Counted from the first letter of the stretch, positions 15,483 to 25,017 are shown. The stretch is DNA of 64,000 bases from an uncultured bacterium (GCA_905214305.1 CAJMLK010000005.1:19415-83414), one strand, 5' to 3'. The notes: generated by a model not told the origin, from the letters alone. Translations and numbers: made by a program.

Positions 15483-16907
15483 TTATTTGCTCAAAGGAAT
15501 TGTGCGGAAGTATACATCGCCGCGCCGCGAAAGCTGGAGCATGATGGCTCCGCGCTTCGCGCCTTCTTCGGTGACAATCTTTGACAATCCCTCCGAGGTA
15601 TTCACAGGCTTGAGGTTTGCCTTAAGGATGATGTCGCCGGGGCGCAAGTCGGCCTCGGCCGCAGGCTTGCCGGGGGTAACATCCACAACGAGCAAGCCTT
15701 CATTTTTATCAACCTTCATGTCGCGGCGTTCAGTTTCGTTGAGAGGACGAACTGCAATGCCAAGAAGCCCTTCGTTTTGCTTGGGGCCGCTTTTTCCGGA
15801 TGAAGCCTGAGAGGTTGACTGGCGTTCGCCCAGGGTGACCGTAAGATCAAGCACCTTGCCATCGCGCCACACCTTGATAACAGCCTTGCTGCCGGGAGTT
15901 TTTTCGGCAATGGCGCGCAACAGGGCCGATGCGTCGTCAATGTCTTTGCCGTCCACCGCAAGAATGATGTCGCCATCTTTCATGCCGCCCTTGCCGGCAG
16001 GCTCATTTTCCATAACGCTGCCTACCAGCGCGCCCTTGGCGTCCTTCATGCCGAGAGCTTTTGCGGTATTTTCTTCAACATCCTGAATGGTAACGCCAAT
16101 CCAGCCACGAGTGACCTTTTTGCCGCTTTTGATCTGATCAATAATCTTGGCAGCCATGTTGCTGGGAATGGCAAAGCCGATACCCTGGCCGCTGGCGATG
16201 ATGGCCGTATTGATGCCCACCACCTGTCCCTGCATGTTCAGCAGCGGCCCGCCGCTGTTGCCGGGATTGATGGACGCGTCGGTCTGAAGAAAGTTGTCAA
16301 AGGGCCCGGCATGGATGTTGCGGTTTTTGGCCGACAGAATGCCCGCGGTCACAGTATGGTCAAGGCCAAAGGGATTGCCGATAGCCAGCAGCCATTCGCC
16401 CACCTTGAGTTCGTCGGAATTTCCAAAAATCAGGAAAGGCAGATTCTTTTGGGTGTCCACTTTCAGCAGGGCCAGATCGGTTTCTTCATCCGCACCCACA
16501 AGCGTTGCCGTGAAGGTTTCGCTTTTGCCGTTTTCCTGATCCAGGGTCACACGGATGACGTCAGCATCGGCCACCACATGGTTGTTGGTGACGATAAAGC
16601 CGTCCGCAGACACCAGAAAGCCGGAGCCAAGCGATTTCTGTCTGGACTGGGGGCGCTTGCCGTCCCGCTTACCGCCGAACTGGTCAAAAAATTTTTCAAA
16701 ACCAGGGGGCATATTACGGAACATCTCGCCAAAAAATTCTTCAGAGCCGCCTGCGGTGGCCATCTTTTCAGTATTGATATTGACAACAGCGGGACCGCTT
16801 TTGGCTGCCAGCTCGCTGAAATCCGGCAGGTTTCCTGCCTGGGCGAACTGCGCTGCAACGACAAATGTCACTGCAAGCAGGCCCGTAAGGCATTTTTTTA
16901 TAAACAT
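15483..16907 (-). CDS. degP: Periplasmic serine protease, DegP/HtrA (Do) family
   Basis: A 474-residue exported protease and chaperone for envelope quality control. It has a signal peptide over residues 1-24 (ending AQAG), then a trypsin-like domain with the catalytic triad His110 (TNNHVV), Asp144 (ETDLALLKV) and Ser218 (NPGNSGGPL). Two PDZ domains follow, at about 265-355 (GWIGVTIQDV) and 375-465 (GLLGIAVRPL). It begins 14 bases after the S1-repeat gene and so is probably co-transcribed with it. Confidence 0.96.
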   Translation of the reverse strand: MFIKKCLTGLLAVTFVVAAQFAQAGNLPDFSELAAKSGPAVVNINTEKMATAGGSEEFFGEMFRNMPPGFEKFFDQFGGKRDGKRPQSRQKSLGSGFLVSADGFIVTNNHVVADADVIRVTLDQENGKSETFTATLVGADEETDLALLKVDTQKNLPFLIFGNSDELKVGEWLLAIGNPFGLDHTVTAGILSAKNRNIHAGPFDNFLQTDASINPGNSGGPLLNMQGQVVGINTAIIASGQGIGFAIPSNMAAKIIDQIKSGKKVTRGWIGVTIQDVEENTAKALGMKDAKGALVGSVMENEPAGKGGMKDGDIILAVDGKDIDDASALLRAIAEKTPGSKAVIKVWRDGKVLDLTVTLGERQSTSQASSGKSGPKQNEGLLGIAVRPLNETERRDMKVDKNEGLLVVDVTPGKPAAEADLRPGDIILKANLKPVNTSEGLSKIVTEEGAKRGAIMLQLSRRGDVYFRTIPLSK

Positions 16908-16921
16908 GGAAAAACTCCTGG

Positions 16922-18391
16922 TTACTTGTTTTGCATTGCTTTATGCAAAGCTTGCGCCAAAGTGTTCATTCCTGTGTTTGCAGAACCATTGCCCTTGTCG
17001 GCGTGTTGCTTCCACGCCTTGTCATCTGCAGAAAATGAGGCCTCGGTCCCTTCAGGGGCAAGGCTGATACGCCGTGCGGCGGTATCCAGATTTTGTACTA
17101 CAAGGGTTACACTGTCGCCCTTGTCCAATTTGCTGTACCGGCCTGCATTTTTGTCGTTCTTGATGACACCTGCGGGTAAAAGACCGGTGATGCCGGGAGC
17201 AAGTGTAATGAAAAGGCCGTACGGGCTGCGCCCTTCCACTGTTCCCTGAACGGTATTGCCCGGCGCAAACTGCTGTGCGGCATCCTGCCAGGGGTCACCT
17301 TCGGCATCGCGCAGACTCAAGGAAATACGGCGGGAATCACCATTAATTTCCTTGATCTTTACCATTACGTTATCACCTGCCTGAAGAATCTCTTCAGGCT
17401 TGCTGACACGTTTGGTCCACGACAGTTCCGAAATATGCACAAGGCCCTCAATACCGGGCAGAATCTCCACAAAGGCGCCAAACGGCGCAAGGCGTACTAC
17501 CCTGCCCTGCACCACAGCACCGGTTTCAAGGCGCTGGGCTATATCCTGCCACGGGTCGCCTTCGGCCTGCTTGCGGGAAAGGGCGATGCGAACCTGCCCC
17601 TTGTCATTCTTGCTGATGGAAAGCACCTTGGCCCGCACGGTATCGCCAAGGGAAACAGCCTCGTCCGGCGCACCAACGCGCGACCAGGACAGCTCGGACA
17701 GATGTATCATGCCTTCTACGGCTGTATCCAGCTCAATAAAGGCGCCAAAGGGCGCAAAACGGGATATTTTGCCTTCGACAGTGTCACCGACGGCAAGCTT
17801 TTCAAGTAAAGCTTCAAGTTGTTCCTGTCGTTCACGGTCAAGCAGCGCACGGCGTGAAACAACAATGTTGCGTCCCCTGTTTTCTACCCTGATTACCAGG
17901 AATTGCAGGGTGCGTCCCGTGAGGGATTCGGCATCTTCAGCCGAGGCAAGCCCGATCTGGCTGCCGGGGCAGAAGGCGGTTTTTCCCAGCACTTCAACCG
18001 TGTAGCCACCCTTGCAGGAACCGACAATGCGTCCGTCAACGGGCAGGGCCGCATCGCGGGCTTCTTCAAATGCGGCCACGCCACTGCCGCTCATGGAGCG
18101 GGAAAGGCGGATTTCCTGCGCAGAAACGCCGATAACCCACGCCTCTACAGGCTGGCCGGGGGCTGTGGTTTCATTGCCTTCGGCGTCAAGGATGTCCTTG
18201 CGCTCCATGATGCCGTCAACCTTGATGCCCACATCGACAAATACGCTGTCGCCGGTGATGGCGATAACTGTGCCGGTGACCTTCTGGCCCGCCTGAAGAC
18301 GATGTCCGGAAGTTTCATGGGCCGCCAGCATGGCGGCAAAATCTTCAACGCCTTCCTCCTGCATGGAGGTCGCGAATTTTTCCTCGGTCAT
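16922..18391 (-). CDS. S1-repeat RNA-binding protein (ribosomal protein S1-like)
   Basis: A 489-residue protein made of five OB-fold S1 repeats, at about 33-100, 115-185, 200-275, 285-360 and 375-445. Repeats three and four are the most canonical (APFGAFIEL...GMIHLSELSW and APFGAFVEI...GLVHISELSW). E. coli S1 has six repeats and 557 residues, so this is either a shortened S1 or a second S1-like protein. The short Gly/Asn-rich tail is not conserved-looking. AAGGAG precedes ATG 18391, and a promoter is visible at 18434-18462. Transcription probably continues into degP. Confidence 0.85.
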   Translation of the reverse strand: MTEEKFATSMQEEGVEDFAAMLAAHETSGHRLQAGQKVTGTVIAITGDSVFVDVGIKVDGIMERKDILDAEGNETTAPGQPVEAWVIGVSAQEIRLSRSMSGSGVAAFEEARDAALPVDGRIVGSCKGGYTVEVLGKTAFCPGSQIGLASAEDAESLTGRTLQFLVIRVENRGRNIVVSRRALLDRERQEQLEALLEKLAVGDTVEGKISRFAPFGAFIELDTAVEGMIHLSELSWSRVGAPDEAVSLGDTVRAKVLSISKNDKGQVRIALSRKQAEGDPWQDIAQRLETGAVVQGRVVRLAPFGAFVEILPGIEGLVHISELSWTKRVSKPEEILQAGDNVMVKIKEINGDSRRISLSLRDAEGDPWQDAAQQFAPGNTVQGTVEGRSPYGLFITLAPGITGLLPAGVIKNDKNAGRYSKLDKGDSVTLVVQNLDTAARRISLAPEGTEASFSADDKAWKQHADKGNGSANTGMNTLAQALHKAMQNK

Positions 18392-18433
18392 TTTTCCTGC
18401 TCCTTCAAGCTGGGCTTATTGCTCAAGTTGGCT

Positions 18434-18462
18434 ATAATACGTTATGCGCTTGCAGAAAACAA
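18434..18462 (-). promoter_or_regulatory. Promoter of the S1-like/degP operon
   Basis: TTGTTT (18457-18462), a 17-base spacer and TATTAT (18434-18439) on the minus strand, placing the start about 35 bases before the S1-like gene. Confidence 0.5.
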
Positions 18463-18559
18463 TGACACGTCATCGGCTCTGGCGCATATTTGTCAAATAT
18501 TTTAAGCAGTAAAAATATTTATCTATCTGTCTTGCCAATACGTGAAATTCTTTATGTTC

Positions 18560-18740
18560 AGAGCAATTTCAAATTGAAACTGCTCTGACGGCTGCATGAG
18601 CAGACGCCCGCCGCGGAGGCGTACGCGCAGCTTCAGCCGTTGCCCGAAGGGCTTACGGATGAAGCTTGCGGCGCCATTTATTTGCGCGGTTACGCGCCGA
18701 AGCGGGCGTTTTTCAGGCATAGAGAATGGATATTCTCAAT
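18560..18740 (+). repeat. Interspersed repeat, copy A (short form)
   Basis: First of four related elements in the window. It opens with a hairpin (AGAGCAATTTCA-AAT-TGAAACTGCTCT), continues with the shared core CTGCTCTGACGGCTGC, then GCGCAGCTTCAGCCGTT and GCGCGGTTACGCGCCGAAGCG. It closes with a hairpin GAGAAT-GGAT-ATTCTC at 18722-18737. It lies between the lolA 3' end and the S1-like promoter. Open frames across it are not genes. Confidence 0.75.
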
Positions 18741-18794
18741 GCGCAAATGCTTCAGGGATTTCAGATGGCGCATGGCGCAAAATTTGAGGGAAGA

Positions 18795-18826
18795 AAAGCC
18801 GTGGCGCTGTTGGCGTCACGGCTTGG
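18795..18826 (-). terminator. Terminator downstream of lolA
   Basis: AAGCCGTGACGC pairs with GCGCCACGGCTT (one mismatch) around five bases, followed by TTTTC on the minus strand, 30 bases after the lolA stop. Confidence 0.6.
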
Positions 18827-18855
18827 TCAGTGTTTGAGTGCCGACGATTCCGGCG

Positions 18856-19533
18856 CTATCTGAACAGCTCTTTTTCGGGGACGGCACTATCAATGCGGTC
18901 TTCAACCTCAACGCCCTTGGGGGGCGTAAAGCTGAATTCCGAAGCCTTGATGCTGACATCCGGAGAAAAGCGGGTAAAGCGCACTTCGTTGCTGTTGCCA
19001 TAGAAGTCCAGAATGCTGGCCCGGCGGATATATCCTGTGTCCGGCTCCACCCATATGACGGCTTCAACCATTTGCGGCGCCGGTTCCTTGGGAAAAAGCC
19101 GCAACTTGGAAAGGCCGTCTTCACGCCCTTCGGCCTTTACGTCAAAATCCTTGGTAAGCGCTGCCTGACCGGTAATAACCTGAATAATGCTGCGCGAATC
19201 CTGAACAAGGCTTGGCGGGTAGCGATAGGCTATCTCTTCGTCCGGGATATAATTCCAGATCTCTTTTGCCGTCACCACAAGTGTTTCTTCGTGCGGAGCC
19301 ACGGTTTGCCAGCGGATCAGCAGCGGTTTTTTAAAAAGCAGTTTACCCTGCCTTTTTTCTACAGCGCCGCTTTCCTTATGGGTCAAGGTCTGGTCAAAGT
19401 CTGCAGAAAAAGCCCCGAGTTTTTCATAGCGCGTCTGAATGGCCGAAGCCGTATCAGAATTCTGTGCTGTCGCAAACGAAGCCATGAAAAGACACAGGGT
19501 CACTGCGGCTACAGCCGGGCGCAGAATACGCAT
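18856..19533 (-). CDS. lolA: Outer-membrane lipoprotein carrier LolA
   Basis: A 225-residue periplasmic shuttle that takes lipoproteins from LolCDE to the outer membrane. It has a signal peptide at residues 1-23 (ending SFATAQ). The mature part has the LolA pattern FSADFDQTL, GKLLFKKPLLIRWQ, WNYIPDEEIAYR and the late KASEFSFTPPKGVEVED. GGAGG precedes ATG 19533. It follows ftsK by 62 bases in what looks like an efp-ftsK-lolA unit. Confidence 0.92.
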   Translation of the reverse strand: MRILRPAVAAVTLCLFMASFATAQNSDTASAIQTRYEKLGAFSADFDQTLTHKESGAVEKRQGKLLFKKPLLIRWQTVAPHEETLVVTAKEIWNYIPDEEIAYRYPPSLVQDSRSIIQVITGQAALTKDFDVKAEGREDGLSKLRLFPKEPAPQMVEAVIWVEPDTGYIRRASILDFYGNSNEVRFTRFSPDVSIKASEFSFTPPKGVEVEDRIDSAVPEKELFR

Positions 19534-19595
19534 ATAACCTCCACGGCCCTCAGGCCTCGGACTTGGGTGATAACGCCAAAAGAATCTGCTTCGGC

Positions 19596-22055
19596 CTATT
19601 TGACCACCGCGCGGGGCTTGCTGCCGTCAGCCGGGCCAATGATGCCGTCATGTTCCAATTGTTCAACCAGGCGCGCCGCACGGTTGAACCCTATTTTAAA
19701 GCGGCGCTGCACAAGCGAAATGGATGCTCTGCCCTGCTCGCTTACAAATGCCTGCACTTCACCATACAGCGGATCCTGGGCGGCATCACCGCCCCCGCTG
19801 CCGTTGCCGCCCAGAGTGGCATCAAGCCCCCACTGGGCAAAGTCGACCTTGTAGGATGGGCTCAGCTGGCGCTTCCAGTGGTTCACCACGTTCTGCACTT
19901 CTTCATCGCTCAGGAACGGGCCGTGCAAACGCTGCAACCTTCCCCCGCTGGGCTTGAACAGCATGTCGCCCCGGCCAAGCAGGTGCTCTGCTCCAACCTG
20001 ATCAAGAATGGTACGCGAATCATGCTTGGAAGTGACCTGAAATGAAATGCGGCAAGGAAAGTTGGCCTTGATAAGGCCGGTAACAACGTCCACGCTGGGC
20101 CGCTGTGTTGCCAGAATCATATGAATTCCGGCAGCTCGGGCAAGCTGCGCCAGACGCACGATGCTGGTTTCAACCTCACGTGCTGCAGTCATCATGAGGT
20201 CTGCAAGTTCGTCAATAACAACAACAAGATAGGGCAACGGCTCCAGATCGGAAAAGTCCGGCGGCAGGCCATCCTTGTATGCCGCCAGTTTCTGATTAAA
20301 GCCTGAAACATTGCGCACACCCAGGCGGGCCATGGCGGCATAACGCCGGTCCATTTCATGAACGGCCCAGTCCAGAGCGTTTTTGGCTTCGTTCATTTCC
20401 GTGACCACGGGGTGCACCAGATGGGGCGCATCGGCATACACAGCCATTTCAATGCGCTTGGGGTCAATGAGCAGCAGCTGCATGTCCTGTGGCTGAGTAC
20501 GGTAGAGCAGGCTCACAAGAATGCCGTTCAGGCACACGCTTTTGCCCGCTCCCGTGGCCCCGGCCACGAGAAGGTGCGGCATGCGGGCCAGATCTGCCAT
20601 AAAGGGCTTGCCCGCGATATCCTTGCCGAGGATCATTGTCAGCGGACCGCAGCCGTTGCGAAATGCTTCTGAGGCCGCCAGTTCGCGAAAATTGACAGTT
20701 TCCCGCTGTTCGTTGGGGATTTCGATCCCAACCGTATCGGAGCCGGGAATGGGCGCCTGAATACGTATGGCAACAGCCTTGAGCGCAAGGGCAAGGTCGT
20801 CGCTCAGGTTGGCAATGCGGCTGACGCGAATGCCGGGAGCCGGGCGCACCTCATACATGGTGACCACCGGGCCGGGCGTGATGCGCACAAGCTCGCTTTG
20901 AATGTCAAAATCATTGAGGCATGCCATGAGGGCCTGCCCTCTGGCCTGAATGTCTTCGCTGCTTGGCCCGCCGGTTTTGGCAGAAGGAGGGGCCAGCAGA
21001 TCAAGGCCGGGCAGGGGCGGAGACGCCTTTTTGCGCAATGCCGAAGCCACGAGGCCACCCAGACCGCTTTTTTTGGCAGGCGCGGCTCCAGCGGCAGCCG
21101 GGGATTCGGAAGCCGTAGCTGCCGCCGCGGTTTCGGGGGCATCGGCTGCGGCAGTTTCACGCACGCTTCGCGCGGGCACAGATGACGCCGCGCAGCCGTG
21201 CTCAACCAGAGGCTGACCGCTCAGGTCCTGAGCTACTGCAAAAGGATCGTCACCAGCATCGGCCGGGACCAGAGGAGCAGTGGATTCTGCAATGTCTGCC
21301 CTGCCCTGTCCCGCAGCGGCGTTTTTTTCTTCATAGACATCAGGCAGAGAGTCCGCTGTGGGCTGGATGTCTCCCAACCGGTCCCGCCAACGGGACAAAA
21401 AGTCCCATGAGGGCCAGGACAGCCGAAATCCGGAACTTTTCTTTTCTTCGCTTTCAGCAGTTTCAGGCGTGTGGCGCACGATTTCGGGCAGACTCTGCCC
21501 ACGGGCGGCAGCTTTTCCCGAAGGTGAGGCATTTCTGGTGGATTTTTTTGTTTTTTCGTTTTGCTCTGCTTCACTGGAGCCGAACTTTTCCTCAAGCTTG
21601 CCCCTCAGCCAATGCGCAAGGCGGCCAGCCAGAGTAAACCACGAAATGTTCCAGGCAAGCTGAAGTCCTGCAAGGAAAACGAAAAACCATACAAGGGCAG
21701 AGCCGCCGGGGCTGAGGTAACGGCTGGCATTGCTGTGCAATGCGTTGCCGACCATGCCGCCACCCCAGATGTCGCCAATGGAAAAATCCCATGCCGCACC
21801 AGCAGCCAAAAGACAGATGGTAAGCAAAAAGAAGCCGCACCAGCGCCACCAGTGCATGCCATAGGCAGGAGAGACGTAGGCCGCCCCCAGTGCGCCGAAA
21901 ACCAGCGGACAGAGGAAGGCGGCCACGCCGAAGACATCGTTGAGAAATCCCGCAGTATACGCGCCAAAAAGGCCAGCCTTGTTGCGCACTTCAACAGTGC
22001 CACTGACCACATGGTTGAGGCTGGGGTCATTGGCGTCAAAGCTGAGCAGGCTCAA
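19596..22055 (-). CDS. ftsK: DNA translocase FtsK (start uncertain)
   Basis: Hexameric ATPase that pumps DNA during chromosome segregation at the division septum. From TTG 22055 it has 819 residues: membrane helices in the first 170 or so, a Pro/Ala/Ser-rich linker (about 190-340), the motor with Walker A GATGAGKS near residue 495 and Walker B YLVVVIDELADLM, and a C-terminal winged-helix gamma domain (from about 745). The same frame continues upstream for 23 codons that encode the expected start of the first helix (FSRELLGLFLLFWALLLLL), but it contains no ATG, GTG or TTG. An ACG at 22124 has GGAGGG seven bases before it. The coordinates given are therefore the shortest likely gene. Confidence 0.9.
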   Translation of the reverse strand: MSLLSFDANDPSLNHVVSGTVEVRNKAGLFGAYTAGFLNDVFGVAAFLCPLVFGALGAAYVSPAYGMHWWRWCGFFLLTICLLAAGAAWDFSIGDIWGGGMVGNALHSNASRYLSPGGSALVWFFVFLAGLQLAWNISWFTLAGRLAHWLRGKLEEKFGSSEAEQNEKTKKSTRNASPSGKAAARGQSLPEIVRHTPETAESEEKKSSGFRLSWPSWDFLSRWRDRLGDIQPTADSLPDVYEEKNAAAGQGRADIAESTAPLVPADAGDDPFAVAQDLSGQPLVEHGCAASSVPARSVRETAAADAPETAAAATASESPAAAGAAPAKKSGLGGLVASALRKKASPPLPGLDLLAPPSAKTGGPSSEDIQARGQALMACLNDFDIQSELVRITPGPVVTMYEVRPAPGIRVSRIANLSDDLALALKAVAIRIQAPIPGSDTVGIEIPNEQRETVNFRELAASEAFRNGCGPLTMILGKDIAGKPFMADLARMPHLLVAGATGAGKSVCLNGILVSLLYRTQPQDMQLLLIDPKRIEMAVYADAPHLVHPVVTEMNEAKNALDWAVHEMDRRYAAMARLGVRNVSGFNQKLAAYKDGLPPDFSDLEPLPYLVVVIDELADLMMTAAREVETSIVRLAQLARAAGIHMILATQRPSVDVVTGLIKANFPCRISFQVTSKHDSRTILDQVGAEHLLGRGDMLFKPSGGRLQRLHGPFLSDEEVQNVVNHWKRQLSPSYKVDFAQWGLDATLGGNGSGGGDAAQDPLYGEVQAFVSEQGRASISLVQRRFKIGFNRAARLVEQLEHDGIIGPADGSKPRAVVK

Positions 22056-22148
22056 TAAGAGCAGCAGTGCCCAGAAGAGCAGAAAAAGGCCAAGAAGTTC
22101 GCGGCTGAATTTATGGGCGTCCGTAGGGCTACCCTCCGGGACCGGGCA

Positions 22149-22706
22149 TTATTCCCGACCCAGATATTCCTTGGAGCGGGTGTCCACTTTAACGCGGTCA
22201 CCTTCGTTAACAAAAATAGGAACCTGAACAACAAGGCCGGTTTCAAGCTTGGCGGCTTTGGTGACGTTGCTCACCGTATCGCCTTTGGCGCCCGGTTCGG
22301 TTTCAACAACAGCCAGCACCATGCTTACGGGGATGTCAATGTCCAGCGGGTTGCCCTTGTACAGCAGCACCCGGCACTCCTGACCGTCTTTCAGGAAGCC
22401 TTCCTTGCCATCCGTGGTCGAGATCGGCATTTGCAGCTGCTCGTAGGTGGTCAGGTCCATAAAAATAAGCTCGTCGTCCTGGCGATACAGAAACTGCATG
22501 TCGCGCGTTTCAAGGTCGGGCTTGCTTACCTTTTCGCCTGAACGAAAAGTAATGTCCTGCATGCGCCCTGTGAGAATGTTGCGCAGCTTGGTACGTACCA
22601 TTGCACCGCCCTTGCCGGGCTTGAAGTGCTGAAAGTCCACAATTTCGTAAGGGGTTCCTTCGACTTCGATTTTAAGACCCTTGCGAAAATCAGTGGTAGA
22701 ATACAT
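22149..22706 (-). CDS. efp: Elongation factor P
   Basis: A 185-residue factor that relieves ribosome stalling at polyproline. Three OB-like domains are present, with the modifiable loop PGKGGAM (Lys32) and the C-terminal ending DTRSKEYLGRE, close to the family's usual 185-190 residues. The signature KAAKLETGLVVQVPIFVNEGD is at about 150-172 (shown in outline). AGGAGG precedes ATG 22706. The stop codon TAA overlaps an ATG (TAATG) at the border with ftsK. Confidence 0.96.
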   Translation of the reverse strand: MYSTTDFRKGLKIEVEGTPYEIVDFQHFKPGKGGAMVRTKLRNILTGRMQDITFRSGEKVSKPDLETRDMQFLYRQDDELIFMDLTTYEQLQMPISTTDGKEGFLKDGQECRVLLYKGNPLDIDIPVSMVLAVVETEPGAKGDTVSNVTKAAKLETGLVVQVPIFVNEGDRVKVDTRSKEYLGRE

Positions 22707-22893
22707 AGTTACCTCCTACGTGTCGCCGCAAACCGGCATAAACTGGCATCAGGCCGGTCATTTGCCAACAGGGGCAAGAGCGGCTACCTTGTGCGGAAGT
22801 GTTCTGAAGGAAATCACGTTTCCGAACTGTAAATACTTGCCGAAAGTCAGGCACTTGTCAAGACTCAACTTTCAAGTATCACATGAGGTTTTT

Positions 22894-23496
22894 ATGCCCA
22901 TCAGCCTTACCCTGGAAAGCACCGCCTACACGCTGGATCAGCTTACTGCGCGCCCCGAGGCCCAGATAGCTCTGGCCGGGCGCTCAAATGTGGGTAAATC
23001 CTCTCTGGTCAACGCGTTGGCCGGCAGAAAAAAGTTGGCCAAAGTCAGCTCTACCCCCGGAAAAACTCGATCTGTCAACTTTTATCTGGTTGAACCGTTT
23101 CATTTCTATCTTGTTGACCTGCCCGGCTATGGCTATGCCCGCGCAAGCCACAGCGAAAGAGAGAAATGGGCAAAGCTGCTGGAGCGGTATCTGACGGAAT
23201 GTGCCAGCCTCAAGGCTCTGGCCCTTTTGCTGGATTGCCGGCTCAGTCCGCAGCAGCTTGATCTGAATCTGGCGTCCTTTGCTCAGGTGCATGGTCTGGC
23301 TCTGGTTCCCATCCTGACCAAGGCCGACAAATGCAATCAGCGTGAGCGTATGGCAAGGCAAAAAGAATGGCAAAACATCCTTGGAATTTGCCCTGTGTTA
23401 ACTTCATCCAGCAGTCGGCTGGGCATTGATCGCCTGTGGGACGAACTGGCCCGGGCGGCCGGGGCTGCTGCGCCTTCAGCGGAAAGCGCAGAGTAG
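22894..23496 (+). CDS. engB: Ribosome-biogenesis GTPase EngB (YihA/YsxC)
   Basis: A 200-residue GTPase needed for large-subunit assembly. The G motifs are clear: G1 GRSNVGKSS (about 29-37), G2 TPGKTRSVNF, G3 DLPGYGYA, G4 TKADK and G5 TSSSS. The frame is open from 22681, but ATG 22894 with GAGG upstream gives the standard N-terminus. It is divergent from efp, and the 187 bases between them should contain both promoters. Confidence 0.95.
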   Translation: MPISLTLESTAYTLDQLTARPEAQIALAGRSNVGKSSLVNALAGRKKLAKVSSTPGKTRSVNFYLVEPFHFYLVDLPGYGYARASHSEREKWAKLLERYLTECASLKALALLLDCRLSPQQLDLNLASFAQVHGLALVPILTKADKCNQRERMARQKEWQNILGICPVLTSSSSRLGIDRLWDELARAAGAAAPSAESAE

Positions 23497-23500
23497 GCTA

Positions 23501-25000
23501 TCAGGCAACCGGGCCGGGCGTCACGTCTGAAGCACGCGGCGCGCCGCCCTGCTCTCTTTCGTGACGTGCGCCGGGATCCATATGTATAATGATGCGCCCC
23601 AATTGCGGCGCGCTGAGCCGCAGCTGTTTTTCAAGGCGCATGCATACGGTGTGCGCCTCTTCAACATTCAGCGTGGCGTCCACATCGCAATGGAAGGAAA
23701 TGCAGATACCCTGTTCCGGCGATTCGTAGGTAGAAAAACTGTGCGGGTTGCAAGCCAGAGGTTCTTTTGCCAGCACAGCTTCTATTTCGCGCCAGACCAT
23801 CTCGGCATACGGCACTGAAACCGAAGCTCCGTATGCCAGAGCACAGGCTGTGCCTTCCGGTTCAAGGTGGCTCACGACCTCGCTTCCGGGCAAAGATTTT
23901 CGCAAATCCTCTTCAAATTCCATGACGCGGTTGTGCGCCTGAACAAAAGACATTTTGCCGGGAAGCTCGACATGCAGTTCAATAAAACAGTTTCCGGCCG
24001 ACCGCAGGATATGCACGTTGTGGACTGCCAGGGCGTGTTTCCAGGCAGTGTGCTGCACCTGAACAAAAGGGTCGCAGTGCCTGTCATCATCGGCGCTGTA
24101 GGGCTCTACGTGAACGGTTACATCCGCGTCCTCCAGCACTGAGGCCACGGCCTCTTCCGCAGCGTGGGCCAGCTTGTGCCCCTCGCTGACCTGTATGCCC
24201 GGTTCAACACCCACGGTCAGGTCTACGAAACTGGTGGGGCCACTGGTGCGCAAGCGTACATCGCGCACATTGGTAATGCCGGGAACACGCCCCACGGCCT
24301 TTATGACGGCCTGCTGTTCACGCATGGAGCCGGAGTCCATGAGGATGTCCACAGCCTGCCGGGCCATGCGTACGCTGGCCCGAAAAATGATGATGGCGAC
24401 GATCAGGGCTGCCACGGTGTCGGCCTGAATCAGCATGTCATGCATCGGCCCCGGAATATTGAGGGCAGAAGCCAGCCATACGGCAAGAACACCAGCCAGC
24501 ACCACGGCCGAGGATAGAATGTCGGTGGAAAAATGCAGCGCATCAGCTTCAAGCGCCTGACTTTTGTATTTTTTTGCCACTCGCCGCAGTACACGAACCC
24601 TGTTGACATCAATGATTATTGAAAGGGTCATGACTCCAACGCCCCACAGGGAAGGCGTTACGGGGCTTGCACCGGCCAAAAGGCGGTCCACCCCTTCATG
24701 AACAACCCAAAAGCAGGTCAAAAGCAGCAGCAGGGTTTGAGCCAGCGCTGAAAGATTTTCTATCTTGCCATGCCCGTAGGGATGCCGTGCGTCTGCAGGT
24801 CTGGACGCCACGCGCACTGCGGCAAGAGTCATGGCAGCTGCCAGCAGGTCAAGGCCGCTGTGAAGAGCTTCAGACAGAATGCCCAGACTGTTGGTATGCA
24901 GCCCCACAGCGAGCTTGACCGCAGTCAGGGCAAAAGCCGCCCATAAAGACGTGAGTGCCGCACGATTTTTTTCAGCACTGGCTTCCATCGAACCGGACAT
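23501..25000 (-). CDS. Cation diffusion facilitator transporter with three C-terminal repeats
   Basis: A 499-residue inner-membrane divalent-cation/proton antiporter. Six membrane helices occupy about 15-210, with the metal-site motifs HSGLDLLAA and, later, DALHFSTD. Normal CDF proteins have about 300 residues with one cytoplasmic dimerisation domain. Here three successive segments look like copies of it, ending in VHVEPY (about 300), SHLEPEG (about 385) and IHMDPG (about 485). The metal is not predictable. The start could also be Met5. It is convergent with engB, with four bases between the stops. Confidence 0.88.
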   Translation of the reverse strand: MSGSMEASAEKNRAALTSLWAAFALTAVKLAVGLHTNSLGILSEALHSGLDLLAAAMTLAAVRVASRPADARHPYGHGKIENLSALAQTLLLLLTCFWVVHEGVDRLLAGASPVTPSLWGVGVMTLSIIIDVNRVRVLRRVAKKYKSQALEADALHFSTDILSSAVVLAGVLAVWLASALNIPGPMHDMLIQADTVAALIVAIIIFRASVRMARQAVDILMDSGSMREQQAVIKAVGRVPGITNVRDVRLRTSGPTSFVDLTVGVEPGIQVSEGHKLAHAAEEAVASVLEDADVTVHVEPYSADDDRHCDPFVQVQHTAWKHALAVHNVHILRSAGNCFIELHVELPGKMSFVQAHNRVMEFEEDLRKSLPGSEVVSHLEPEGTACALAYGASVSVPYAEMVWREIEAVLAKEPLACNPHSFSTYESPEQGICISFHCDVDATLNVEEAHTVCMRLEKQLRLSAPQLGRIIIHMDPGARHEREQGGAPRASDVTPGPVA

Positions 25001-25017
25001 GACGCGACCCCGCTAGT

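Noticed and set aside
18523..18720. Short frame with SEQFQFEIALN-type sequence; similar frames at 55377-55577, 62550-62735, 62686-62895 and 63048-63488
   Set aside because: All arise from the interspersed repeat family, in varying frames, so the similarity between them is explained by DNA repeats and not by a protein family.
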